Assembly: GCA_034190085.1 (NCBI GenBank)
Contig: JAXHTS010000007.1
Span: 89,782-153,781, forward strand
Reading direction: 5' to 3'
Source of the DNA: Spirochaetota bacterium
GTDB taxonomy: Bacteria; Spirochaetota; UBA4802; JAFGDQ01
Length of the DNA stretch: 64,000 bases
The notes beneath the pieces are model-generated. The model searched no databases. It was not told where the DNA came from and saw only the letters and a program-made list of their open reading frames with translations. Numbering within the stretch: the first letter of the stretch is position 1; each line of letters begins with the position of its first letter. This document shows, in pieces, positions 20,265 through 28,709 of the stretch. The position numbers were made by a program, and so were the translations under genes.

Positions 20265-20699
20265 TTAAAGTTTTACTCTCTTTTTCTTGTTTGAATCAAC
20301 TGCAAGCCCGACCTTTGATATACCTGCAAGCTTAACCTCATCCAGCAGATTTAAAAGCTGTTGATATTCAGTCTTTCCCTCTGCTCGAAGAATCACTGCC
20401 GTGTCAGGATGAAGCCTCTTGGCCGTTTTTAGCTGAACAGGGAGTGTATCCAATTTGTCTATCTTTTTATCATTCCAGTAAACCTCGCCATTAGGTTTTA
20501 TAGTTAGCGCTATTTTATGGGGCTCTCTCTTAATCGCAGCGGCATTAACCTTCGGCAACGCAATTGGCACTGTTCTGTATTTGGTAAATTCAGCCGTTAC
20601 CATTATAATAATTACGAGCACAAGCATAATATCCACTAGTGGCGTCACATTGATACCGCTTATTTCTGTTTCATTTCCTGATGATGAGTTACCAGCCAT
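20265..20699 (-). CDS. exbD: ExbD/TolR-family proton-channel subunit
   Basis: The 144-residue protein has one N-terminal membrane helix (about 18-40) containing the conserved Asp in [15 protein letters not shown], the residue that carries protons in this family, and a periplasmic domain with the EVYWNDKKI and [16 protein letters not shown] segments. It works with the ExbB homologue encoded just upstream to energise TonB. The exbB-exbD-tonB order with short gaps indicates one transcription unit. Confidence 0.95.
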   Translation of the reverse strand: MAGNSSSGNETEISGINVTPLVDIMLVLVIIIMVTAEFTKYRTVPIALPKVNAAAIKREPHKIALTIKPNGEVYWNDKKIDKLDTLPVQLKTAKRLHPDTAVILRAEGKTEYQQLLNLLDEVKLAGISKVGLAVDSNKKKRVKL

Positions 20700-20734
20700 T
20701 ATGATTCTCCTTACTCTATTGTATTATAGATTTA

Positions 20735-21688
20735 TTATATTACTTTTAAAGGTGATTGTGACAAATCGTCAGAATCCTTTCTCTCGAAAACCGATCTCAG
20801 GCCAGAAAGCATATCCACAATTTCTTGTGCATTTGATAACCTATTTTTAACCTGTTTGGAAAACACATTAAAGGCTATCACACAGGGTATGGCTACCCCT
20901 AAGCCAAATGCTGTTGCAATTAAAGCTTCTGATATACCCTTCATAACAACTGATGGTCCTGCATCTCCAACCAATGCAAGATCACGAAAGGCCTTCATAA
21001 TACCCAGAACAGTTCCTAGAAGCCCAATAAATGGGGTGTTGTTGCCCAGTGTGGAGAGTATAACAAGCCGCTTATCTAATGCGCGGTTTTCTGCCCCTAA
21101 AGCTGCCTTTGAAAATTCGGACATCGCGTTCTGTCCATAGGACCAACCCTCCATTGTCTTTGCTGCAACGCGTCCTTCCATACCATACTTTTTATCCTTA
21201 ATTGTTTTCATAAGTTGTGAATAATCACTACTGTTCTGAGTCAATTCTTTGGTTAAAACATTCACAAGCTCTGAGTTATTTCCGCGGTTTTTATAAAGAA
21301 ACCAGGCCCTTTCTATAGAAACAGCAAGCGCTACATTAAATAGAAAGATGAGAACCCATACAGTTGGATCGAAATTCTCAACTGTAAACTCTCCAGCATC
21401 TGCTAAATAAGCCGTTTCGCTCTCTTCAGATTCCATTGTAGTTACCACTGATTCCAGCGTTTCCCCTTCTTTGTTTTGTTGAATACCATTATTGCCACCT
21501 GATTCTTCAAGATTATTGATACTTGATACCGCTTGTTTGGAAGCGTATAGCATCTGCTGGTTGGAATGATCATTACTGAAAATCCAATATGAAACCACTA
21601 ACAGCATTAGCACAACCGCTGTCATCATCCTTTTAGAATCACATATCATCATTAAATTTTGTTTACCTCGAGACTCCAAAACTCTCAT
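20735..21688 (-). CDS. exbB: MotA/TolQ/ExbB-family proton-channel protein
   Basis: The 317-residue protein contains the ExbB/TolQ core: a membrane helix at about 110-128, a cytoplasmic loop, and two further helices including NNTPFIGLLGTVLGIMKAF and GISEALIATAFGLGVAIP, the conserved family signatures. It is longer than classical ExbB because of an additional N-terminal membrane helix (VLMLLVVSYWIFS) and a periplasmic acidic segment. The start follows CCGGAGGAAGAGCA, a strong ribosome-binding site. It is the first gene of the TonB uptake unit. Confidence 0.93.
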   Translation of the reverse strand: MRVLESRGKQNLMMICDSKRMMTAVVLMLLVVSYWIFSNDHSNQQMLYASKQAVSSINNLEESGGNNGIQQNKEGETLESVVTTMESEESETAYLADAGEFTVENFDPTVWVLIFLFNVALAVSIERAWFLYKNRGNNSELVNVLTKELTQNSSDYSQLMKTIKDKKYGMEGRVAAKTMEGWSYGQNAMSEFSKAALGAENRALDKRLVILSTLGNNTPFIGLLGTVLGIMKAFRDLALVGDAGPSVVMKGISEALIATAFGLGVAIPCVIAFNVFSKQVKNRLSNAQEIVDMLSGLRSVFERKDSDDLSQSPLKVI

Positions 21689-22209
21689 TGCTCTTCCTCC
21701 GGTCCATTGAATCTGTTAATCCACAATAATAGTTAATTATATTGTAATTTAATTTTGTATACACTCAAGCCTGTCAAAATATGATCAGGCATATACTAAA
21801 GTCATGGAATGATTTCGATTTTAAGATATAGTGATGATTTTGAAGAAATAATAAAGATTTTATAAATAATACATTTAATTGCTCAACATGACTGTCATAT
21901 TGTTAATACTATAAAGATCATATTTAAAAATTGTGGGAAAATATATTTTCTTTCATAAAACAAAAGACTTACTCCAAAAAATCAAATTTTATATATAATG
22001 CATAGGCTAACAACTACCCCTTTTTCTTGATGTTACTTCTCAATTTGTAGGATAGTGAAGTTGAGAAAATATTAAAGTCGTTATCGAACTTATCTAGATA
22101 ATGGGATTAATTTATATAATTTTTATTTTTTCTTTAAAAAAAATTATTATCTAACATGAACAATAACTTGAGATATTTTTTTAATAGGATAGAAAGAGAG
22201 GGGGAAATA
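21689..22209. other. Divergent control region between TonB unit and PstS-like gene
   Basis: This 521-base AT-rich region lacks a credible ORF. It contains an inverted repeat GCCTG/CAGGC around 21770-21790 and two CTGTCA half-site-like words (21771-21776 and 21892-21897). CTGTCAT is the half-site of the enterobacterial Pho box, but here neither has a convincing second half at the expected spacing, so this is only suggestive. A TATAAT lies on the minus strand at 21736-21741 without a matching -35. Confidence 0.35.
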
Positions 22210-22299
22210 ATGTTGGATTTGACAATTAAGGATTTCATACATGCGATCCTCTGGATGCTATTCGTATACACTGTACTTATAGTTTCAGCAATATTATGA
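22210..22299 (+). CDS. 29-residue single-pass membrane peptide
   Basis: An ATG at 22210 follows a strong Shine-Dalgarno (GAGAGGGGGAAATA) and opens a 29-codon frame ending TGA. The product has a short charged start (MLDLTIKDFIHA) and then one uninterrupted hydrophobic helix of about 17 residues. It lies 58 bases before the PstS-like gene in the same direction. Small membrane peptides of this kind often tune a larger transporter or oxidase complex; which one, if any, is unknown. Confidence 0.45.
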   Translation: MLDLTIKDFIHAILWMLFVYTVLIVSAIL

Positions 22300-22357
22300 T
22301 ATTGATCATATAAAAATATAATCTAAAACTTTTATCAATATAAAACAATTATAAGTC

Positions 22358-23200
22358 ATGACATTAAAAAACAATAGAGAAATTAAAGTCTTGGTTAAAT
22401 ATATTATACTGTTAATATTGATAGCATTATCACAATGCTCCAAAGAAAACAATAGAGAGGATAAAATATCAATAAAGGGATCAACTACACTATTGCCAAT
22501 TGTTTTTAGGGCCACTGAGGTGTTTATGCAACAAAATAATATCTCCATAACCATATCTGCCACTGGTTCTGGAAATGGCATAAAAGGGCTTATAGATGGC
22601 ATATGCGATATAGCCAGCACATCAAGGGCTCTCAATGATAAAGAACTTGCACTGGCCAAGCAGAAAAAGATGAATATTGAAGAAATAGTCATAGCATATG
22701 ATATGATAATAATTATTGTTCATCCCTCAAATAAAATAGAAAATCTCACATTAAAGGAACTTCATAATATATATAGCGGAAAAATTACAAACTGGAGTCA
22801 GTTAGGCAGCGTAGATAACAAGATAGTAGTAATTTCTAGAGATAATAGTTCAGGGACCTATGGCATCTGGAACAAGATGGTAATTAAAGAAGATAAGATT
22901 GTACGCAAGGCTGTACGGGTTGCGGCTAATTCTGCAATGGTTTATACAGTTTCATCAACACCAGGGGCAATTGGATATATAGGATTGGGATATCTTAATA
23001 ATAGTGTAAAGGCATTGAAGTTAAATTCTATAGAACCAGAACTAAAGAATGGAATGAGTGGCAAATATCCTATTAGTAGAAAATTATATATGATCATAGA
23101 TAAAAAAAATGCCTCTGAAGAAATTACTTCTTTTATAGATTTTATGTTTTCTGAGAAAGGACAGAGAACTGTAAAAGAAGCAGGATTTATCCCCCTGTAA
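22358..23200 (+). CDS. PstS-like phosphate-binding lipoprotein
   Basis: The 280-residue protein has a signal with lipobox ending LSQC (Cys at about 28) and the periplasmic binding fold of PstS/SphX: IKGSTTLLP near the start of the mature part and ISRDNSSGTYGIW in the middle, both phosphate-contacting segments in this family, then PGAIGYIGLGYL. In the usual pathway it delivers phosphate to PstCAB; no pstC, pstA or pstB gene is in the window. It faces the TonB/receptor unit across a shared control region. Confidence 0.88.
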   Translation: MTLKNNREIKVLVKYIILLILIALSQCSKENNREDKISIKGSTTLLPIVFRATEVFMQQNNISITISATGSGNGIKGLIDGICDIASTSRALNDKELALAKQKKMNIEEIVIAYDMIIIIVHPSNKIENLTLKELHNIYSGKITNWSQLGSVDNKIVVISRDNSSGTYGIWNKMVIKEDKIVRKAVRVAANSAMVYTVSSTPGAIGYIGLGYLNNSVKALKLNSIEPELKNGMSGKYPISRKLYMIIDKKNASEEITSFIDFMFSEKGQRTVKEAGFIPL

Positions 23201-23633
23201 AATATACATCAATTATTATTGTTAAATTTTAAAAAAAGCATATTTCAAAATCAATCAGAATAATGCATCTGAATATGTTATGTGTAGGAATATTTTGAGA
23301 GTGTATTTATCTTAACGGGAAGCACTACAGTATCATCCTAATATCCCCCCCCTTAAATTGAAAAATTTCTGATATTTTCAATACAGCAAACACTTCTTCA
23401 AAACCTCATATATCAAGGAATTCTTGAGATAACTTATTTAAAATTAATTATTCGATAATTCATTTTGTTTATATTCTCACATAGCTGAGACGATTGAAAT
23501 TTTTTTTTGTTGACTTAGATAAACTCTGATGCAAATTGATGCTATTATATATTTGAAATAAATACAAAATAGTATTATATTATCGTTGTGGCTTTGTTTC
23601 GATAATTTTTTTGACTACCATTGGAGGATTAAA
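23201..23633. other. Intergenic region, nothing recognised
   Basis: The 433 bases between the PstS-like gene and the zinc-ribbon gene are AT-rich with a run of eight C near 23345. I see no ORF with a ribosome-binding site, no strong hairpin and no RNA gene. Confidence 0.5.
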
Positions 23634-23912
23634 GTGCCAACTTATGAGTATGAGTGCAAAATGTGTAAACATAGATTTGATGTATTCCAGTCTATGAAGG
23701 ATGAGCCTGTTAAGAAGTGTGAACGATGCGGCAATGAGGTTAGGAGGTTGTTTGGAGCTGGTGCAGGTATTATATTTAAGGGTTCAGGCTTCTATGTGAA
23801 TGACTATAAAAAAAATGATTCTCAAAAGGAGAAAAAAACTATTAAGAGTGATAATAAAGTGGAGGCAGATCCCAAACCTGCCAACACCACAAAAAAGGAG
23901 CGCAGCGCATAG
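23634..23912 (+). CDS. FmdB-family zinc-ribbon protein
   Basis: Translation from GTG at 23634 gives 92 residues beginning PTYEYECKMC, the standard start of the FmdB family; GGAGG lies 7 bases upstream, so this start is preferred over an in-frame one at 23586. Two CxxC pairs (CKMC and CERCG) form the zinc ribbon, followed by GAGAGIIFKGSGFYVNDY and a Lys-rich tail. The family was named for regulation of formamide/acetamide genes but is widespread, and its exact role is unclear. It converges with the next gene, leaving one base between stops. Confidence 0.93.
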   Translation: MPTYEYECKMCKHRFDVFQSMKDEPVKKCERCGNEVRRLFGAGAGIIFKGSGFYVNDYKKNDSQKEKKTIKSDNKVEADPKPANTTKKERSA

Positions 23913-23913
23913 T

Positions 23914-25818
23914 CTATTTTTTTATTAATTGGGATCTTTTCTGATTGTATAGCGTTAGAAGATATTTCTCAATAACAATTAAAGCTTTGCTGGGCATGAT
24001 TTCATTCTTAACTTTATAACCGAGTAAAGAATCCACAAAATTTCTAATAATTTCCGGAGACTTAACAATACTTGGAGATAATAGAAGATATTCCATATCA
24101 GACATCAACAGATTTTGACTCCTTTTAGGATATAAAACACTTCTTGCATTATAAATAGGAACAACAATCTTGACATTATGATCTCTCAACTCATTTATGA
24201 TTTTATCTATCAATGCATCATTTTCTGGCGTTATTTCAATTAGATCGGAAAGGGGAATAATAGGGGCATTTTTATTAAGAGCTTTTTTGTAGACATGATT
24301 TGCCTCTTTAGACATCTCTTTAACGGGTTTAGCAGTCTGGTGAGTGAGTGTTTTATCTATTTTTTTATCCTTCTTCTTAAATAATGAACTAAAAAATTGA
24401 ATTATTACCCTCAGTATTGACCTTCTCTTTTTCTGTTCAGTGAACTTCTTCTCATAATCATCCTTAATAGCTAACTTCTTTTTGTAGTCTCCATACTCTT
24501 CTACTATCTTTTGCAGGATATCGACCTTATTGTAATTTATGCTCAAAATGGACTGTATTTTCTCCTCTGTTGAGAGCAGATTGATTGCCAGCTTGTAAAA
24601 CACTTCCATTTGGAAATGTTTTTTCTGCTTTTCATAATGAGATAAATTTGCTAACTTTTCAGGCTGATATAGAATTAACTGATTGAGTTCTGAAATTACG
24701 TTATAAAATTTCGTTCCATCAATATAGTAGGTTTCTCCATCATCATGGAAAAAAGATAATATCCTGTTGTGTCTAAGATTCTCTTCTGTTGCCCATTTCT
24801 TTACGAGTTCATGATTGAGTTCAGTAATTACGTTACAAATATCCGTTTCTGAGCAAAACACCTGTTCCCGAATAAACTTAATAATGTCTTCATTATGAGT
24901 CTGCACTGGATCTAAAATCTTATCTACCTTTAACAGACAACTCACCAATGAACGAATGTTCTTTACTTCAATTAAATCTTTTTCTGATAATGTGGTTGAG
25001 AGATCATCTAAAAGAATGCTAAATAGATAATCTATCTTAGAATCCCTATAGTGGGTGAAATCAGCATTCAATAATCCAAATTTCTTTAATTCTCTTCTAA
25101 CGGATTCAGAGTAGTATGAAATTATTTCCCTAAGCTTATTTAGGTTCAATGATTCTTTTACAGCATTATAATTTTCAGAACAAAAACAATAATCTTCCGC
25201 CTGTTCAATCTTGTTTTCATTGATATTATAGTTCTTATACACAAATATCTGCTTCCCCAATTCAAGCTTAATAATTCTCGATAAATGTGTTTTATTCTTT
25301 GTTTTTTGGAGGAGTTTGGAAAGGTTAAATAGTCTATATTTTTTTAATAGTTTTAATAGGTTCTCTAGCGATTTGACATCCCTTATTGAGACAATCTTCT
25401 CATAATCCGCATTGTTGAGCATTACAGTATATTCTACAATCTCGTCAACCTTCAACTTTTTTGATGGTTCCTCAACCTGAAATTCAAATGATACAACTGG
25501 TTTTACGAAATTGGAATATCTTTTAAATAATAAATCAATAAGATACTCAATGGTTTTGCCCCTTGTTGTAGTAAATGGTATAGAAATATTTCTGGATTTC
25601 TTCAACAATTCCAGGTTTGCCATAGGCTTTTCGCCTGAGGGCAGCGACTGTCTCTGGAATGCTAATATCTCATTCAACACCTCGAATATATAGGGCTCGT
25701 TTGCTGTCTTTTTATCAAGGAACGTAAAATTATCTCTGGGATCAATTGTATTAATATTTTTCATAATTACATCTTCTCTTATTATATCAATTGTGTATCC
25801 ATTCCCATTTGAAATCAC
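23914..25818 (-). CDS. Large cytoplasmic protein of unknown function
   Basis: This frame encodes 634 residues from a GTG at 25818 (AAGGAATAA just upstream) or 616 residues from an ATG at 25764. It is rich in Lys, Leu, Asn and Ile, has no signal peptide, and looks largely helical. A basic, coiled-coil-like stretch at about 465-520 (KKRRSILRVIIQFF, then KKKDKK) precedes a compact C-terminal part containing LLMSDMEYLLLSPSIV. No domain is recognised. Codon use and base composition match the neighbours, so it does not look recently acquired. Confidence 0.7.
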   Translation of the reverse strand: MISNGNGYTIDIIREDVIMKNINTIDPRDNFTFLDKKTANEPYIFEVLNEILAFQRQSLPSGEKPMANLELLKKSRNISIPFTTTRGKTIEYLIDLLFKRYSNFVKPVVSFEFQVEEPSKKLKVDEIVEYTVMLNNADYEKIVSIRDVKSLENLLKLLKKYRLFNLSKLLQKTKNKTHLSRIIKLELGKQIFVYKNYNINENKIEQAEDYCFCSENYNAVKESLNLNKLREIISYYSESVRRELKKFGLLNADFTHYRDSKIDYLFSILLDDLSTTLSEKDLIEVKNIRSLVSCLLKVDKILDPVQTHNEDIIKFIREQVFCSETDICNVITELNHELVKKWATEENLRHNRILSFFHDDGETYYIDGTKFYNVISELNQLILYQPEKLANLSHYEKQKKHFQMEVFYKLAINLLSTEEKIQSILSINYNKVDILQKIVEEYGDYKKKLAIKDDYEKKFTEQKKRRSILRVIIQFFSSLFKKKDKKIDKTLTHQTAKPVKEMSKEANHVYKKALNKNAPIIPLSDLIEITPENDALIDKIINELRDHNVKIVVPIYNARSVLYPKRSQNLLMSDMEYLLLSPSIVKSPEIIRNFVDSLLGYKVKNEIMPSKALIVIEKYLLTLYNQKRSQLIKK

Positions 25819-26023
25819 TTATTCCTTAATGCTTTACGGATTCACCTTTATATTACATAACAATTATAATGACCTAATTATCAATATTTCAAACTTTTTA
25901 TTTGTAATCAGCATCCCTTAAGCAAGACTATCTCATTGAGTTGATGGAGGAAAAATTTTGTATATCCATCTCCCTTAGCAAGATGTATCACATCTTCCCT
26001 AATGTTGGGATAAATCACATCAT

Positions 26024-27289
26024 TTACATTGCTGTCACATTCAAAAATGCAATTACATGATTTAGGACATTATCAATATGCACTTGCTCCTGGTTTCCCG
26101 TTTTCATGTCTTTAACAGTGCAACTATCTTCAGCCAACTCACCCTCGCCGATTATTATTGCAAGCCTGGCGTTTTCACGATCAGCTTTCTTAAACTGGGA
26201 CTTAAATCCCCTAGAACCAGGATCCATATCTACTGATATGTTATGGACCCTAAACATGCCAGCAAGATCAAGAGCGCGTCTATACCCCAAGTCTCCAGAA
26301 TATACTATGAAAATATCAAGAGAGTCAGCAATTACACTATTATCTTCAATGAGTAGGTTTATCCTTTCAATACCAGCGGCAAATCCAACTGCAGGTGTTG
26401 GCTTCCCTCCAAATACTTCCACAAGATTGTCGTATCTTCCCCCTGCAGCGAATGCATTCTGCCCGCCAAGTCTATCACTTACAAACTCGAAGGTCGTTTT
26501 TGTGTAGTAGTCAAGACCCCTCACAAGATATGGTTCCTCAATATAGTCTATATTATTCATATTAAGAAGTTCTTTTAACTGATTGTAATGGTTTCTGCAA
26601 TTATCACATATATAAGATAATATCTTTGGAGCGCCTAGTTTTAAGGATACACACTCCCCCTTCTTACAATCTAAAATCCTTAAAGGATTTCTATCGAACC
26701 TCTTCATACAATCATCACAGAGATTATTAACTCGATTCCTGTAGTATTCTTTTAGTTCCGTAATATAATCAACCCTACATTCAAGACATCCAATTGAATT
26801 GATGAGAAGAGAATAATCATTAATATCCAACCTGCTGCTGATTGTATGCATCATGGAGATTATCTCATAATCATAAAAGGGATTATCGCTTCCGAAAGAT
26901 TCACACCCGAATTGATTAAATTGCCTTAGCCGTCCCTTCTGAGGTCTTTCAGCTCTAAACATTGGGCCAATGTAGAACAATTTGCTGTTTGAAAGCCTGT
27001 TGTAATTGCCGTTCCCAACATAGGCACGCACAACGGAAGCTGTTCCTTCGGGTCTCAGAGTAAGGCCTCTTCCACCCCTATCATTAAAGGAAAACATCTC
27101 CTTGGAAACAATATCCGTCTCATTTCCAATACCCCTCGAAAACACCTCTGTATACTCAAGTACAGGCACAATGATCTCCTTGTAATTATAAACCTTAAAG
27201 ACCTCCCTTACAGTTTTAGTTATTAAATCCCATCTCAAAACAGAATCAGGAAAAACATCCTCAAATCCAGGGGGACTGGTCAGCATCAT
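26024..27289 (-). CDS. hisS: Histidyl-tRNA synthetase
   Basis: HisRS charges tRNA-His and is a class II synthetase. The 421-residue length is normal. Motif 2 appears as LRPEGTASVVRAYV and the mid-protein MFRAERPQKGRLRQFNQFG; the histidine-specific signature is RGLDYYTKTTFEF; the final motif is AAGGRYDNLVEVFGG with AVGFAAGIERI. A C-terminal anticodon-binding domain covers about 325-421. It overlaps the end of the U32 gene by four bases (ATGA), with AAGGAGA upstream, so translation is coupled; the second ATG at 27286 is an equally good start. Confidence 0.97.
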   Translation of the reverse strand: MMLTSPPGFEDVFPDSVLRWDLITKTVREVFKVYNYKEIIVPVLEYTEVFSRGIGNETDIVSKEMFSFNDRGGRGLTLRPEGTASVVRAYVGNGNYNRLSNSKLFYIGPMFRAERPQKGRLRQFNQFGCESFGSDNPFYDYEIISMMHTISSRLDINDYSLLINSIGCLECRVDYITELKEYYRNRVNNLCDDCMKRFDRNPLRILDCKKGECVSLKLGAPKILSYICDNCRNHYNQLKELLNMNNIDYIEEPYLVRGLDYYTKTTFEFVSDRLGGQNAFAAGGRYDNLVEVFGGKPTPAVGFAAGIERINLLIEDNSVIADSLDIFIVYSGDLGYRRALDLAGMFRVHNISVDMDPGSRGFKSQFKKADRENARLAIIIGEGELAEDSCTVKDMKTGNQEQVHIDNVLNHVIAFLNVTAM

Positions 27290-28521
27290 CTTCTCCTTCT
27301 AAATACAGCATCATTATTGATCCCTTTATCAAATTTAATAAGGCATTCTCTTCCAGGCTGTGCCATCTCAACACTCTCTTCATCCTCAATAATCTCTCTT
27401 ATATGAAATTTATCATCCTGAACAGTATCACCTTGGATTGGGAATATCGCCTCTATCTCCTCACCCTGATATATAGGATTAAAGGTTTTGACAAAAGCCT
27501 CGGTTTTATCCTTACCCTGTCTCAAGTAATATCCCAAGAATAAGGCCTTTCTGATATATGGGACTTTGCTAAACTCCAAATCATCAAATTCATTAAAAAG
27601 GTTATCAGTATAGGGTCTATGACTAACTAAATCGAGTTCGCTCAACCAGAAAGGCATATGATTTCCATTTATACACCCTTCTGTTAAAACTCTAACAGCA
27701 TGGCTATAGATTCTGGTTGTATTTGCTGTGTAATATAGGGATTTCATACGACCCTCAATTTTAAAGGCGTTCACCCCAGCAGAGATATAATCAGAAAGCC
27801 TTTCAATCAGACATAGATCTTTTGATGATAATATTTCAGTGCCCGATGCATACTCTATTATATCCATATGATTACCATTACGCTTCTCCTCAACTAACGC
27901 ATAATTCCACCTGCATGGATGGGAACAGTTTCCCTGGTTTGCATCTCTGCCTGAGAGATATCTGCTAAGGAGACACCTGCCAGAATAGGATATGCATAGC
28001 GCGCCATGAACGAATATCTCGATCTCCGCATCAGTATGTTCCCTAATGCTCTTTATCTCATCAAGCGTAGTCTCCCTTGCAAGAATGATCCTATTTATCC
28101 CCAGGCTATTCCAAAATTTGATAGATAAATGGTTAAGTATCGAGAACTGGGTTGATAAATGAATATTTGAATCAATTCCCTTCTCTTTCAGTAAAACAAA
28201 CATACCTGGGTCAGAGACAACAAAGGCATCAAATTTGAAATCCTTTATCTCCTCAATGTATCCCTCTGCCTCTCTTATCTCACCTTCATGTAGAAACGAA
28301 TTCAAGAGGAATATGGTTCTTGCTCTGTGTGTTTTGCAAAAGGTTAACGCCTCTTCTATCTCTTGCAATGATAGATTGCCTGTATTATTACGAAGATTAA
28401 ATCTTTTCCCGCCAAAATATACTGCATCAGCGCCAAACCTTACCGCAATCTTTAATTTTTCAAGGTTGCCCGCTGGTGAAACAATCTCAATATTATTTCC
28501 ATTGTCTATCGATATGGTCAT
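27286..28521 (-). CDS. Peptidase U32 family protein, probable tRNA hydroxylation protein TrhP (YegQ-like)
   Basis: The 411-residue protein shows the U32 signature FVHGALCISYSGRCLLS followed by GRDANQGNCSHPCRW, in which the Cys residues are conserved for a metal or iron-sulfur site. U32 proteins of this length (YegQ/TrhP) take part in prephenate-dependent hydroxylation of U34 in tRNA rather than proteolysis. The four-base overlap with hisS places it in a translation-related operon, which fits the tRNA role. A collagenase-like peptidase annotation would be the older reading. Confidence 0.85.
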   Translation of the reverse strand: MTISIDNGNNIEIVSPAGNLEKLKIAVRFGADAVYFGGKRFNLRNNTGNLSLQEIEEALTFCKTHRARTIFLLNSFLHEGEIREAEGYIEEIKDFKFDAFVVSDPGMFVLLKEKGIDSNIHLSTQFSILNHLSIKFWNSLGINRIILARETTLDEIKSIREHTDAEIEIFVHGALCISYSGRCLLSRYLSGRDANQGNCSHPCRWNYALVEEKRNGNHMDIIEYASGTEILSSKDLCLIERLSDYISAGVNAFKIEGRMKSLYYTANTTRIYSHAVRVLTEGCINGNHMPFWLSELDLVSHRPYTDNLFNEFDDLEFSKVPYIRKALFLGYYLRQGKDKTEAFVKTFNPIYQGEEIEAIFPIQGDTVQDDKFHIREIIEDEESVEMAQPGRECLIKFDKGINNDAVFRRRR

Positions 28522-28709
28522 TTCCGATTTTGTTCATTTATTATGCCATTATTGTTTGGGGAATTACATTCTGCACAATGTTTTACGAAAAGGGTGAATA
28601 CACCATTATGAATATAAAGTTGCAGAATATCGTCCCATGTAGCCGATGTAAGCGATCAGGAATTAGTTAGGTTATTACAATTAATACACATATCAAAATT
28701 AATTTCAAC

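Noticed and set aside
21771..21898. Pho boxes in the exbB/pstS-like control region
   Set aside because: Only single CTGTCA words, no proper direct-repeat partner at the expected spacing; kept as a hint only.
28608..28670. 20-residue frame with a PCSRCKRSG zinc-finger-like end
   Set aside because: It is very short and has only one CxxC and weak ribosome-binding context; not enough to call.
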